A DNA stretch of 13,017 nucleotides from CAYFVU01 sp964346645 (GTDB lineage: Bacteria; Spirochaetota; Spirochaetia; DSM-16054; Sediminispirochaetaceae), in the NCBI GenBank assembly GCA_964346645.1, contig CAYFVU010000094.1, forward strand, positions 1-13,017, in the 5' to 3' direction. The notes below the pieces were generated by a model. The model did no database searches, was not told the DNA's origin, and saw nothing but the letters and a program-made list of their open reading frames with translations. The stretch's first letter is position 1. Every line of letters begins with the position of its first letter. Shown piece by piece: positions 6,874 through 13,017 of this stretch. The position numbers and the translations under genes were made by a program.

Positions 6874-8064
6874 GTGGAGAAGGTGATTTTTCACGTGGAC
6901 ATGGATGCCTTCTACGCAGCCGTCGAACAGGGCGACAATCCGGAGTACCGCGGTAAACCGGTAATAATCGGCGCGATGCCCGGCTCCCGCGGCGTCGTCT
7001 CTGCCTGCTCCTACGAGGCCCGCAAGTTCGGTGTACACTCGGCTATGCCCATATCCGAGGCCTATAGGCGCTGTCCCGACGGAATCTACCTGCCGGTGCG
7101 CATGGAGCGCTACCAGGAGGTGAGCCGCGGCATCATGAGGCTCTTCGAGTCCTTCACCCCCAAGATCCAGCAGATCTCCGTCGACGAGGCCTTTCTCGAC
7201 ATGACCGGCACAGAACGCCTCTTCGGGCCCCCTCGCGATGCCGCACAGCGGGTAAAAGCCCTCGTGCGCAGCGAGAGCGGCCTGATCATCTCCATCGGCG
7301 TGGCGCCGAACAAGTTCCTCGCCAAACTCGCCTCCGACTACGACAAACCCGATGGGCTCTCGATCGTACGTCCCGGCGAGGAGGAGGGGTTCATCGACAA
7401 ACTCGAGTTGAAGGATCTGTGGGGGATCGGAGAGAAGATGCGCGAGAGGCTGCATGAGCTGAACATCCGGGACACGAGAACGCTGCGCCGCTACACGGTG
7501 GAGACGCTGCGCGGCATCTTCGGCAGGAGCGCGGGTGAGTACCTCTACAAGGCGGTGCGGGGCATCGATCCCGGCGTTCTTCGTGAAGAACGCAAGAGCC
7601 ACTCGGTCTCCAACGAAACTACCTTCGAGCAGGACACCGCAGATCCGGAAATCATCCGCCAAACCATCCTCGAGCTCTCCCACGAGGTCGCCTTCCGGCT
7701 CCTCGATGCCGGAGAGACCGGCACCACCGCATTCATCAAGCTCCGTCTGAGCGACTTCTCCACCACCACCGCGCAGAAGACCCTCGTCCACCCGCTCGAA
7801 TCGGCTCAACAGCTCTTCTCTGTGGCGCAGGAGCTGCTGCAGAAGCGCTACTCCGGCGGCGAGAAGATACGGCTCATCGGTGTCGGCGTCTCCGGGGTCT
7901 ATTCGCGTTCGGCCGGCAGCCAGCAGGAGCTCTTCGGCGATCCGGACACGAAAAAGGGGAAGGTGGAGCGGATGGTGCAGCAGCTCCGCTCCAAGGGCTC
8001 ACCCATAGAAAAGGCGAGCCTCCTGAAGAAGCGGAGCAAGCGCCACGGCCAGACACTGGAGTAA
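6874..8064 (+). CDS. dinB: DNA polymerase IV (Y-family translesion polymerase)
   Basis: Error-prone polymerase that copies past damaged template bases. The sequence shows the first catalytic motif HVDMDAFYAAVEQ (7-19) with D9 and steric-gate F13, YEARKFGVHSAMP (47-59), the second catalytic motif SVDEAFLDMTG (102-112) with D104 and E105, IGVAPNKFLAKLASDYDKP (141-159), and helix-hairpin-helix DLWGIGEKMRERL (181-193). A little-finger domain follows (about 240-345). QQELF at 350-354 fits the sliding-clamp binding motif QxxLF, followed by about 40 mostly charged residues. The 396-residue length is usual and all catalytic residues are kept. It begins with GTG. If the gap is artificial, only 40 bases separate it from the M28-like stop, so the two may be co-transcribed. 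I see no LexA-type box upstream, but the gap limits that statement. Confidence 0.95.
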   Translation: MEKVIFHVDMDAFYAAVEQGDNPEYRGKPVIIGAMPGSRGVVSACSYEARKFGVHSAMPISEAYRRCPDGIYLPVRMERYQEVSRGIMRLFESFTPKIQQISVDEAFLDMTGTERLFGPPRDAAQRVKALVRSESGLIISIGVAPNKFLAKLASDYDKPDGLSIVRPGEEEGFIDKLELKDLWGIGEKMRERLHELNIRDTRTLRRYTVETLRGIFGRSAGEYLYKAVRGIDPGVLREERKSHSVSNETTFEQDTADPEIIRQTILELSHEVAFRLLDAGETGTTAFIKLRLSDFSTTTAQKTLVHPLESAQQLFSVAQELLQKRYSGGEKIRLIGVGVSGVYSRSAGSQQELFGDPDTKKGKVERMVQQLRSKGSPIEKASLLKKRSKRHGQTLE

Positions 8065-8113
8065 GGCCCTGACCGTTCGTATGGTGAGCGCGGGCCGCCG
8101 AAACCGAATGTGA

Positions 8114-8191
8114 GCGCCGGCGAGCCGGCGTGCGTCTGCAGCCGGTTCGCGCGCTGTGCGCCGGCGAGCCGGCATTGCCGGCAGCCGGCTC
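8114..8191. repeat. Two copies of a GCCGGC-rich hairpin-forming intergenic repeat
   Basis: Unit A (8114-8148) and unit B (8158-8191) each begin with gcgccggcgagccggc, continue with 7-8 unlike bases and end with gcagccggYtc. Each folds: gagccggc pairs with gccggttc in A (one G-U pair) and with gccggctc in B (all Watson-Crick), over loops of 11 and 10 bases. Stems conserved and loops not is the mark of a structure-based repeat, as in repetitive extragenic palindromes. The region lies between the converging dinB and TPR-protein genes. Confidence 0.6.
8166..8191. terminator. Candidate hairpin terminator between converging genes
   Basis: An 8-base-pair GC-rich perfect stem (8166-8173 with 8184-8191) that begins at the stop codon of the TPR-protein gene and lies about 100 bases after the dinB stop. 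There is no run of Ts on either side, so it is not a classical intrinsic terminator. It may stabilise or end transcripts from both directions. Confidence 0.35.
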
Positions 8192-9110
8192 AGTTCCAGT
8201 CTTTCTGCAGCTGCTGCGCCGTCTCGAGGTACTCCATCTGCCTGGGCGGTATGCGCGACTCGCTCTCCATCGCATCTATGAGCCATGAGACGATCTTCCT
8301 CGCCTCCTCCCTGTCGGAGAGGTCGTCCACCCCGCCGCGGGCATAGACGCGCGAGGCGGAGGCATCGAAGACCCCCTCGAAGTACTTGTTCCGCTCGACA
8401 GCTGTCTCGGCCTCACGGTAGTCGCCCTCGAGGTCCTCGAATCTGTTGCCCCGCTTGCGCTCGCTCCAGTTGCGGTCCCAGAGCTGCTCGGCGAGCTTCA
8501 GGTAGAAGCTGTACTTCGTCTGCAGCCCCACATAGGAGGCAAGGGCCTTTCTGCTGTAGGAGACCGCGTAGTCGATGTTGCCGAAGGAGATGAGTTTCGG
8601 CACCGCCGCGTAGAGCTGCCCGAGCACGTAGTAGGAGTCGGCGTGGTCCGACTCGATGGAAACCGCCTTCTCCAGGTCCTCGCGCATGGGACCGGCCTTC
8701 ATCAGGCTGTTGAGGACTCCCTTCGTCTGCCCCCATCGGCCCACGCCGCTCGCCCGCCAGTAGTAGGCGTTGTGGTTCCGGGAATCGAGCGAGACCGCCT
8801 CGTCGGCAAGCTCCTCGCAGCGTTTGTACCCCTCGAGAAGCTCCTCCTTCGGTGCTCCGTTGCGCTTCTTCGCATCGGTCAAGACGAGCTTGTTCCGGGC
8901 GAGCCGCCACAAGTACCCCGCCCGCTCCGAGGAGGAAACGGCGGCATCTTCTGCCTGCTCGAGTAGCTCGGTGTTTTCGTCGAACCTGCTCTCGGCAAAA
9001 TTCTCGTCCATCTTCTCGAACAGCTCCTCGAGCTGCTGCGCGCTCGCGCCGAGAATCGGCACCGCTACCATTACGGCCGCAAGGATACACACTGTCGTTC
9101 TACACCTCAT
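8190..9110 (-). CDS. Secreted TPR-like helical repeat protein
   Basis: A 306-residue protein of unknown function. It starts with a Sec signal peptide (a basic start, hydrophobic 8-21, then GASA before QQ at 25) and has no lipobox, so it is probably periplasmic and soluble. The rest is helical with TPR-like units: one near 92-120 (LLEGYKRCEELADEAVSLDS, then YYWRASGVGRWG) and one near 143-192 with DLEKAVSIESDHADSYYVLG, then YAVSYSRKAL, in which the A/G/Y/P positions of the motif are seen. The pattern resembles the TatT group of periplasmic TPR proteins, partners of TRAP-type transporters in spirochaetes, but no transporter gene is in this window. The ATG at 9110 was preferred over the one at 9134 because AAGGAG precedes it by six bases and the signal peptide then starts properly. 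It overlaps the end of the upstream gene by 11 bases. Confidence 0.75.
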   Translation of the reverse strand: MRCRTTVCILAAVMVAVPILGASAQQLEELFEKMDENFAESRFDENTELLEQAEDAAVSSSERAGYLWRLARNKLVLTDAKKRNGAPKEELLEGYKRCEELADEAVSLDSRNHNAYYWRASGVGRWGQTKGVLNSLMKAGPMREDLEKAVSIESDHADSYYVLGQLYAAVPKLISFGNIDYAVSYSRKALASYVGLQTKYSFYLKLAEQLWDRNWSERKRGNRFEDLEGDYREAETAVERNKYFEGVFDASASRVYARGGVDDLSDREEARKIVSWLIDAMESESRIPPRQMEYLETAQQLQKDWN

Positions 9111-9597
9111 GTACTGCTCCTTCTTCGTAGTCATCGGAGAGATCGGTTATCTTGTCCGGTGAAATCTCGTCCACGAAAATCTGCTCGTACCTCCCCGAGT
9201 GGTCGGGGGGAACCCGCTCCGGCAGATAGCTGAGGGAGAAGAAGTACAGGAGGTCGAGCATGTCTCCCATGCTCTCGGTCAGCGTGTAGCGATAGTAGCA
9301 GGGGTAGGACTCGAGGGTTCTCCGTTGCACGGGATCGGTCACCAGCTCGGGGTCGGTGATGCGGCGCAATCTCGAGCGCAGACCTCCGTACCAGACCCGC
9401 TGCGTGTACATCGGGTAGAGGCGCTTGTGCTCGTCCATGTAGTAGAGCTCCAGCATCCCCGCCTGTTCGGGGACCTTGGTTATGATGTCGTACTTCCTCG
9501 CCCGCACGAGATGCGACCAGAAGACGGTAAAGTAGACGGAGCCCTCTTCTACGCTCTTCTCTATGTGCGGTTCGCTGTTTCTCAGTTTCTCAGCCAT
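9100..9597 (-). CDS. Tyrosine-rich protein of unknown function
   Basis: I do not recognise a family. The 165-residue product has no signal peptide or membrane segment and should be cytoplasmic. It is rich in tyrosine (15 of 165), with clusters LYYMDEHKRLYPMYTQRVWY (51-70) and YPCYYRY (98-104), and has an acidic C-terminus. The arginine-rich stretch GGLRSRLRRI (71-80) is also notable. It is real by context: same strand, a gap of about 48 bases after pgl, an 11-base overlap with the next gene, and codon use like its neighbours. The start is uncertain: the ATG at 9597 has only a weak AAGAG directly before it, while a GTG at 9606 with GATGAG upstream would add three residues; a TGA in frame just above excludes anything longer. 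Confidence 0.7.
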   Translation of the reverse strand: MAEKLRNSEPHIEKSVEEGSVYFTVFWSHLVRARKYDIITKVPEQAGMLELYYMDEHKRLYPMYTQRVWYGGLRSRLRRITDPELVTDPVQRRTLESYPCYYRYTLTESMGDMLDLLYFFSLSYLPERVPPDHSGRYEQIFVDEISPDKITDLSDDYEEGAVHEV

Positions 9598-9645
9598 CTC
9601 TTGCACCCATTCTCATCGAGATGGCTCGGATAATCAAGGGTGCGA

Positions 9646-10359
9646 TCAGCCCTGCGACGAATCGATGTCCGTGTACAGGTGAACCAGGGGCTTCGGCAGC
9701 AATGCAGCGGGAAACGACTCTTCTCCGTCCTCGGCCACGGCGACCGGCGCCCCCTCGCCGTGGCCGAGAAGCCGACGAAGAACGTGACGCTTCTTCTCCC
9801 CCTTTATCAGAAGGTAGAGGACCTCCGCCCCCGAGAGGAAGGAGAGACTCATCGTCACCCGCCTGTGCGGATGCCCGGGTGAGTAGGAGAGGTAGGCACG
9901 CTCGCTTCGGGACCAGGGGTCGGCCTCACCGGGGAAGATCGATGCGATGTGCCCGTCCTCGCCGATTCCGAGAATGGCCGCATCCAAGGCCGGTTTCGAA
10001 TAGTACTCCAGCGTTTCGGTGAGCCGCCGCCCGTACTCTTCGGGTCTTCCCTCCGTGTCGACCGCCACGACGTGGTCGTCGGGAATGTCGATATTGTCGA
10101 GAAGAAGTCTGCGGATCATGCCAAGATTGTGGTCCGCGTGACCGAAGGGCACGATCCTCTCATCGGTCTGAACTATGACGACGGACTTCCACGGCAGATC
10201 CTCCTCTGCCAGCAGGCCATAGAGCCTCCGCGGCGTGCTTCCTCCGGAGAGGGCGAGGACGAAGATATCGCCCGCCTCGACCGTCTGCTCGACTCTGCCT
10301 CTCAGATCGCGTATGAGCTCGATCTCCGGCTCTTCAGCAACGTTCAGCCTGTAATCCAT
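9646..10359 (-). CDS. pgl: 6-phosphogluconolactonase
   Basis: Hydrolyses 6-phosphogluconolactone to 6-phosphogluconate, the second step of the oxidative pentose phosphate pathway, in the cytoplasm. The sequence has the family's phosphate-binding loop LSGGSTP (37-43), TDERIVPFGHADHN (65-78), the GIGEDGHIASIFPG signature (131-144) with the His expected to take part in catalysis, and PHRRVTMS (164-171). The 237 residues are typical of the NagB-fold Pgl, not of the beta-propeller type. The ATG at 10359 has GAGGAGG ten bases upstream and overlaps the zwf end by 16 bases, so the two consecutive enzymes are likely translated together. Confidence 0.94.
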   Translation of the reverse strand: MDYRLNVAEEPEIELIRDLRGRVEQTVEAGDIFVLALSGGSTPRRLYGLLAEEDLPWKSVVIVQTDERIVPFGHADHNLGMIRRLLLDNIDIPDDHVVAVDTEGRPEEYGRRLTETLEYYSKPALDAAILGIGEDGHIASIFPGEADPWSRSERAYLSYSPGHPHRRVTMSLSFLSGAEVLYLLIKGEKKRHVLRRLLGHGEGAPVAVAEDGEESFPAALLPKPLVHLYTDIDSSQG

Positions 10360-11870
10360 GACCGTCCGTCCTCCTCGATAAAGCTCTCAGCGTCCTCAGG
10401 CCCCCATGTGCCTGCCCGGTACATCGGGATCTCCTGCGTAGCTTCCCAGTACGAGATAAAGGGATCCGCGTAGCTCCAGGCCGCCTCCACATCATCCTGC
10501 CTCACAAAGAGCGACTGATCGCCCGCGAGACAGTCGCGCAGCAAACGCTCGTAGGGAGAGATCTTCTCCTTGCCGTAGATGTCCGCGTACGAGAAACTGA
10601 GATCCACCGGATGAATCATGTCCGTGGATTCGGGATACTTTACCCCGATGTGAAGGGTTATCGACTCCTCCGGCTGAATGGTCAGGGAGAGGTACGTGGG
10701 CTCGAGCGGTGTGCAGTCGTCCCGAAAAAGCTTGAGCGGCGGCTGACTGAATTGAATAACCACCTCGGTGACCTTTCGGGGGAGCCGCTTGCCCGTACGC
10801 ACATAGAAGGGGACCCCTGCCCACCTCCAGTTGTCGACGTGGACCTTCGCGGCGAAGAAGGTGGGAACGGTGCTGCCGGGAGATACGTTCTCCTCCTCCC
10901 GGTAACCCCGCACCTCCTGCTCAGCGATCTCCCCGGGGCCGTACTGCCCGGCAACGGAGACCTCCGACGCCTCGTCGGGGGAAACCGGTCTGAGCGATTC
11001 GATCACCTTCACCTTCTCGTCCCTCACTTGATCGGCCCGAAGGCCCGCCGGGGGCTCCATGGCGATGAGCGAGAGCAGCTGCAGGAGATGATTCTGGAAT
11101 ATGTCCCGAATGGCCCCCGTCTTCTCGTAAAAACGGCCCCTCGAGCCGACCCCGATATCCTCCGCAACGGTGATACGCACGCTGTCTATGTAGTTTCGAT
11201 TCCACAGAGGCTCGAAGATGCTGTTTGCGAAGCGGAAGAAGATGATGTTCTGCACCGTCTCCTTGCCGAGATAGTGGTCCATTCTGAATATCTGCGACTC
11301 TTCGAAGACACGGTGAACCGTCCTGTTCAGCTCCATCGCCGTCGCCAGATTCTTTCCGAAGGGCTTCTCGATCACGATCTTCACCTTGTCCGCATCGGTG
11401 GGAAGACTCGACTCGCCGATCGTCCCGATCACCTGTCCATAGAGGCTGCTCGGGACGGCGAGGTAGTAGACTATCTGATACCGGTACCCGGCAGAGACCT
11501 CGTAGAGACTTTTTTGAAGAGACTCGTAGTACTCCGGCACTTCGAGATGACCGTAGTGGAAGAAACAACGGCTGCTGAAGCCCTCGAGCTGCGCTTCGCT
11601 GCCGCCGCCCGTATCCTCGGAGGCTTCCAGGGCCTCCCTGACCAGTTCTCTGTAGTCATCGTTCGACAAATTCTGCCGTCCGAATCCGAGTATGGCGAAT
11701 GATTCGGTGAGCTCTCCCCTCAGATACATGGAGAAGAGCATCGGCAGCAGCTTCTTCTTCGAGAGGTCTCCGGCTCCGCCGAAGATGACGAAGATAAACG
11801 GGGTAACCTCTCCGTCATCCACGTCTATGCTGCAGTGGCGTACCGCCCCGTTTTTTTCGTCTGCTCCCAT
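10344..11870 (-). CDS. zwf: Glucose-6-phosphate 1-dehydrogenase
   Basis: Oxidises glucose 6-phosphate to 6-phosphogluconolactone with reduction of NADP, the entry of the oxidative pentose phosphate pathway. Motifs: nucleotide-binding GGAGDLSKKKLLP (31-43), IEKPFGKN (167-174), substrate-binding and catalytic RMDHYLGKE (196-204; usually RIDHYLGKE) with D198 and H199, and QNHLLQLL (259-266) whose H261 is the likely general base. The C-terminal domain has VPFYVRTGKRLP (353-364) and AWSYADPF near the end. The length of 508 is normal. The frame stays open another 71 codons upstream, but that extension overlaps pncA and is Arg/Cys-rich noise; the ATG at 11870 has GGGAGGAAGGG before it. It lies 26 bases after pncA and overlaps pgl by 16 bases. 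Confidence 0.95.
   Translation of the reverse strand: MGADEKNGAVRHCSIDVDDGEVTPFIFVIFGGAGDLSKKKLLPMLFSMYLRGELTESFAILGFGRQNLSNDDYRELVREALEASEDTGGGSEAQLEGFSSRCFFHYGHLEVPEYYESLQKSLYEVSAGYRYQIVYYLAVPSSLYGQVIGTIGESSLPTDADKVKIVIEKPFGKNLATAMELNRTVHRVFEESQIFRMDHYLGKETVQNIIFFRFANSIFEPLWNRNYIDSVRITVAEDIGVGSRGRFYEKTGAIRDIFQNHLLQLLSLIAMEPPAGLRADQVRDEKVKVIESLRPVSPDEASEVSVAGQYGPGEIAEQEVRGYREEENVSPGSTVPTFFAAKVHVDNWRWAGVPFYVRTGKRLPRKVTEVVIQFSQPPLKLFRDDCTPLEPTYLSLTIQPEESITLHIGVKYPESTDMIHPVDLSFSYADIYGKEKISPYERLLRDCLAGDQSLFVRQDDVEAAWSYADPFISYWEATQEIPMYRAGTWGPEDAESFIEEDGRSWITG
10370..10376 (-). promoter_or_regulatory. Ribosome binding site of pgl inside the end of zwf
   Basis: GAGGAGG on the minus strand, ten bases before the pgl ATG at 10359. 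It supports the overlapping start. Confidence 0.65.
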
Positions 11871-11875
11871 TGATT

Positions 11876-11886
11876 CCCTTCCTCCC
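11876..11886 (-). promoter_or_regulatory. Ribosome binding site that decides the zwf start
   Basis: GGGAGGAAGGG on the minus strand, five bases before the ATG at 11870, in the gap between pncA and zwf. It excludes the longer frame reaching back to 12083. Confidence 0.8.
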
Positions 11887-11896
11887 GTTTTCCGCT

Positions 11897-12547
11897 CTAT
11901 TCGATCTCCGCTGCGGAGACGAACTGCACACCGCGGCTCTCCATGTCCTTTCTGCGCTGCTGCGCGAAGCCCTCGGGCACATCGACGGCACGGGTGGCAT
12001 CCTCGATTACCACCGTCTCGTAACCGAGCTTCCGCGCATCCACCGCACTGAAATAGACGCACCAGTCGTAGGCGAGCCCGCAAATGTAGACCCTCTTTAT
12101 GCCGAACTGCCCGAGGTAGCCGTGCAGCCCCGTCGGTGTCTCTCCATCATTCTCGAAAAAGGCCGAATAGCTGTCCAGATCGGGATCGGTTCCCTTGCGG
12201 ACGATCAGGTCTACCTCGGTGGTATCGAGGTCAGGGTGGAACTCCGCCCCCTTCGATCCGGCGCGGCAGTGTTCCGGCCAGAGGTTCTGGGCGAGCCCGT
12301 CTAACTCGACCTCCTGATACGGCTCCTTGCCCGGATGCACGTCGGCAAAGGAGACGTGCCCCTCAGGATGCCAGTCCTCTGTGGCGACGACCTTCTTCCA
12401 GATCCTTTGGCCGTCGCTGTCGGTGAGCTTTTGCAGCCTGTTGATCGGTGCGACGACCTCGTCGCCGCCCTCTACTCCCATTGCCCCGCCGGGGCAGAAG
12501 TCGTTCTGTACATCGACTATGATCAGTGAAGTATCATCAGAACTCAT
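11897..12547 (-). CDS. pncA: Nicotinamidase (isochorismatase-fold amidase)
   Basis: Converts nicotinamide to nicotinate and ammonia for NAD salvage through the Preiss-Handler route. The catalytic triad is visible: D12 in VDVQNDFCPGGAM (11-23), K118 in VRKGTD (116-121) and C163 in CGLAYDWCV (156-164). Metal ligands fit D58 and H60 in TEDWHP (56-61) and H93 in WPEHC (90-94). At 216 residues it is of normal length and has no signal peptide. The ATG at 12547 follows AAGGAGGAG, which lies in the last codons of the receiver gene. The neighbours zwf and pgl use NADP, which gives a plausible link of cofactor supply and use. Pyrazinamidase activity often goes with this family. Confidence 0.93.
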   Translation of the reverse strand: MSSDDTSLIIVDVQNDFCPGGAMGVEGGDEVVAPINRLQKLTDSDGQRIWKKVVATEDWHPEGHVSFADVHPGKEPYQEVELDGLAQNLWPEHCRAGSKGAEFHPDLDTTEVDLIVRKGTDPDLDSYSAFFENDGETPTGLHGYLGQFGIKRVYICGLAYDWCVYFSAVDARKLGYETVVIEDATRAVDVPEGFAQQRRKDMESRGVQFVSAAEIE

Positions 12548-12550
12548 ATA

Positions 12551-12946
12551 CTACTCCTCCTTTGTGTGAGGGTCGTACAGGGCGAGTGTACGAAAAAGCT
12601 TCGTCTCGGTTATCGGTTTACTGAGAATACCGTTCATTCCGGTCTCCTCGCACTCCGCATAGAACTGCTCGTCGTTGTAGGCGGAGAGCGCCAAGATGGT
12701 CACGGGAGCCCCGTCTCTCCCCTCTACAGCCTCCTCGCGTATCCGGCGCGTGGCATCGAAGCCGTCGAGTACCGGCATGTTTACATCCATCAAGATCACA
12801 TCGAAGGGCTCCCCGGAGGCGATTCGTACGGCCTCATCTCCCTCGGTCGCCTCTTCGACTTCCCATCCATGATTCTGGAGAAGGCTCCTCAAGAAGAGCC
12901 TGTTGATCCCCTCGTCGTCTGCTACGAGTATGCGTTTCTTCTCCAT
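12551..12946 (-). CDS. Stand-alone response-regulator receiver domain
   Basis: A 131-residue single-domain receiver with no output domain. Acidic pocket D10-D11, phospho-acceptor D54 in ILMDVNMPVLDGFDATRRIR (51-70), switch serine S88 in LALSAY (86-91) and K110 in LSKPI (108-112) are all present, so phosphorylation should work. The sequence looks like the receivers of hybrid histidine kinases, not like DNA-binding regulators. It may therefore act in a phosphorelay or through protein contacts. Its kinase is not in the window; a possible gene end lies just upstream at the right edge. It stands three bases from pncA and carries the pncA ribosome site in its last codons, so it heads (or continues) the pncA-zwf-pgl series. 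The start at 12946 has only a weak GTAGAG upstream. Confidence 0.9.
   Translation of the reverse strand: MEKKRILVADDEGINRLFLRSLLQNHGWEVEEATEGDEAVRIASGEPFDVILMDVNMPVLDGFDATRRIREEAVEGRDGAPVTILALSAYNDEQFYAECEETGMNGILSKPITETKLFRTLALYDPHTKEE
12554..12562 (-). promoter_or_regulatory. Ribosome binding site of pncA within the receiver gene end
   Basis: AAGGAGGAG on the minus strand, with its GGAGG core eight bases before the pncA ATG at 12547. It codes at the same time for the last Lys-Glu-Glu of the receiver, pointing to coupled expression. Confidence 0.8.
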
Positions 12947-12960
12947 ATCTCTACTTTAAA

Positions 12961-12989
12961 AAAATACTTCCTCATTCGCCATAGTTCAA
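12961..12989 (-). promoter_or_regulatory. Weak candidate promoter before the receiver gene
   Basis: On the minus strand: TTGAAC (12989-12984), a 17-base spacer and TATTTT (12966-12961), each matching four of six consensus bases, in a locally AT-rich stretch. The message would have a leader of only about eight bases. It overlaps the possible gene end at 12972-13016, so it may be an internal promoter or chance. Confidence 0.25.
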
Positions 12990-13016
12990 CAGGAGAAGTT
13001 TTTCGATTCGTGCCCG
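12972..13016 (-). CDS. Possible C-terminal end of an upstream gene, partial
   Basis: From the right edge one minus-strand frame reads RARIEKLLLLNYGE and then stops at TGA (12974-12972), 25 bases before the receiver start. It has the look of a protein end and would fit a further operon member, perhaps the partner kinase, but 14 residues cannot be assigned. Confidence 0.3.
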   Translation of the reverse strand, partial: RARIEKLLLLNYGE

Positions 13017-13017
13017 A

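Noticed and set aside
6703..7809. Minus-strand frame of 368 codons across the gap and dinB
   Set aside because: It reads through the Ns and is antisense to an intact DNA polymerase IV.
8065..8096. Hairpin ggccc/gggcc just after dinB as its terminator
   Set aside because: A five-base stem with a loop of more than 20 bases and no T run is too weak.
8114..8191. CRISPR array
   Set aside because: Only two units with a 9-base interval and strongly palindromic repeats; no spacers of proper size and no cas gene.
8190..9597. Toxin-antitoxin pair
   Set aside because: The TPR protein has a clear signal peptide and more than 300 residues, and neither product resembles a toxin or antitoxin.
9598..9645. 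Hairpin cgag/ctcg between pgl and the Tyr-rich gene as a terminator
   Set aside because: Four-base stem only; the small gap rather supports continued transcription.
10611..11702. Plus-strand frame of 363 codons
   Set aside because: Antisense shadow of zwf without recognisable features.
11871..12083. N-terminal extension of glucose-6-phosphate dehydrogenase by 71 residues
   Set aside because: Overlaps pncA, is Arg/Cys-rich and has no ribosome site; the ATG at 11870 has a strong one.

Overview
The window reads as a conventional chromosomal stretch of a GC-rich bacterium, most likely a free-living member of the Spirochaetota. That placement is inference. It rests on the MurE variant, with EDPR where diaminopimelate enzymes have DNPR, on a secreted TPR protein resembling the TatT group of spirochaetes, and on the overall look of the proteins. 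A run of exactly 100 Ns shows that this is a draft scaffold. I see no tRNA, rRNA, CRISPR array, transposase or phage gene.

Layout, left to right. (1) Positions 1-1169, minus strand: a D12-class adenine DNA methyltransferase cut by the window edge. It is head to head with murE, and the two start codons share bases. (2) 1168-3878, plus strand: murE and ddl, coupled by an ATGA overlap, which make the peptidoglycan precursor peptide. (3) 3916-4425, minus strand: a small nitroreductase. (4) 4491-6722, plus strand: a 743-residue membrane protein with an M28-peptidase-like domain that appears to have lost metal ligands; a perfect inverted repeat lies between it and the divergent nitroreductase. (5) 6723-6822: a scaffold gap whose two edges carry the same 11 bases, so it is probably artificial. 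(6) 6874-8064, plus strand: DNA polymerase IV (dinB). (7) 8065-8189: a short intergenic region with two copies of a GCCGGC-rich hairpin-forming repeat. (8) 12946 down to 8190, minus strand: a tightly packed series of a stand-alone receiver protein, nicotinamidase (pncA), glucose-6-phosphate dehydrogenase (zwf), 6-phosphogluconolactonase (pgl), a Tyr-rich protein of unknown function and a secreted TPR protein. A short piece at the right edge may be the end of one more gene of this series.

How the genes fit together. murE and ddl supply the cell wall. pncA, zwf and pgl join NAD salvage to the NADPH-producing start of the pentose phosphate pathway, headed by a phospho-receiver. The two last genes of that series and the M28-like membrane protein have no assignable function. 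I found no clear new defence or mobile system. The best leads are the forced overlap of the methyltransferase and murE start codons, the degenerate M28 membrane protein, the nitroreductase/M28 palindrome, the two-copy hairpin repeat and the unknown tail of the zwf operon.
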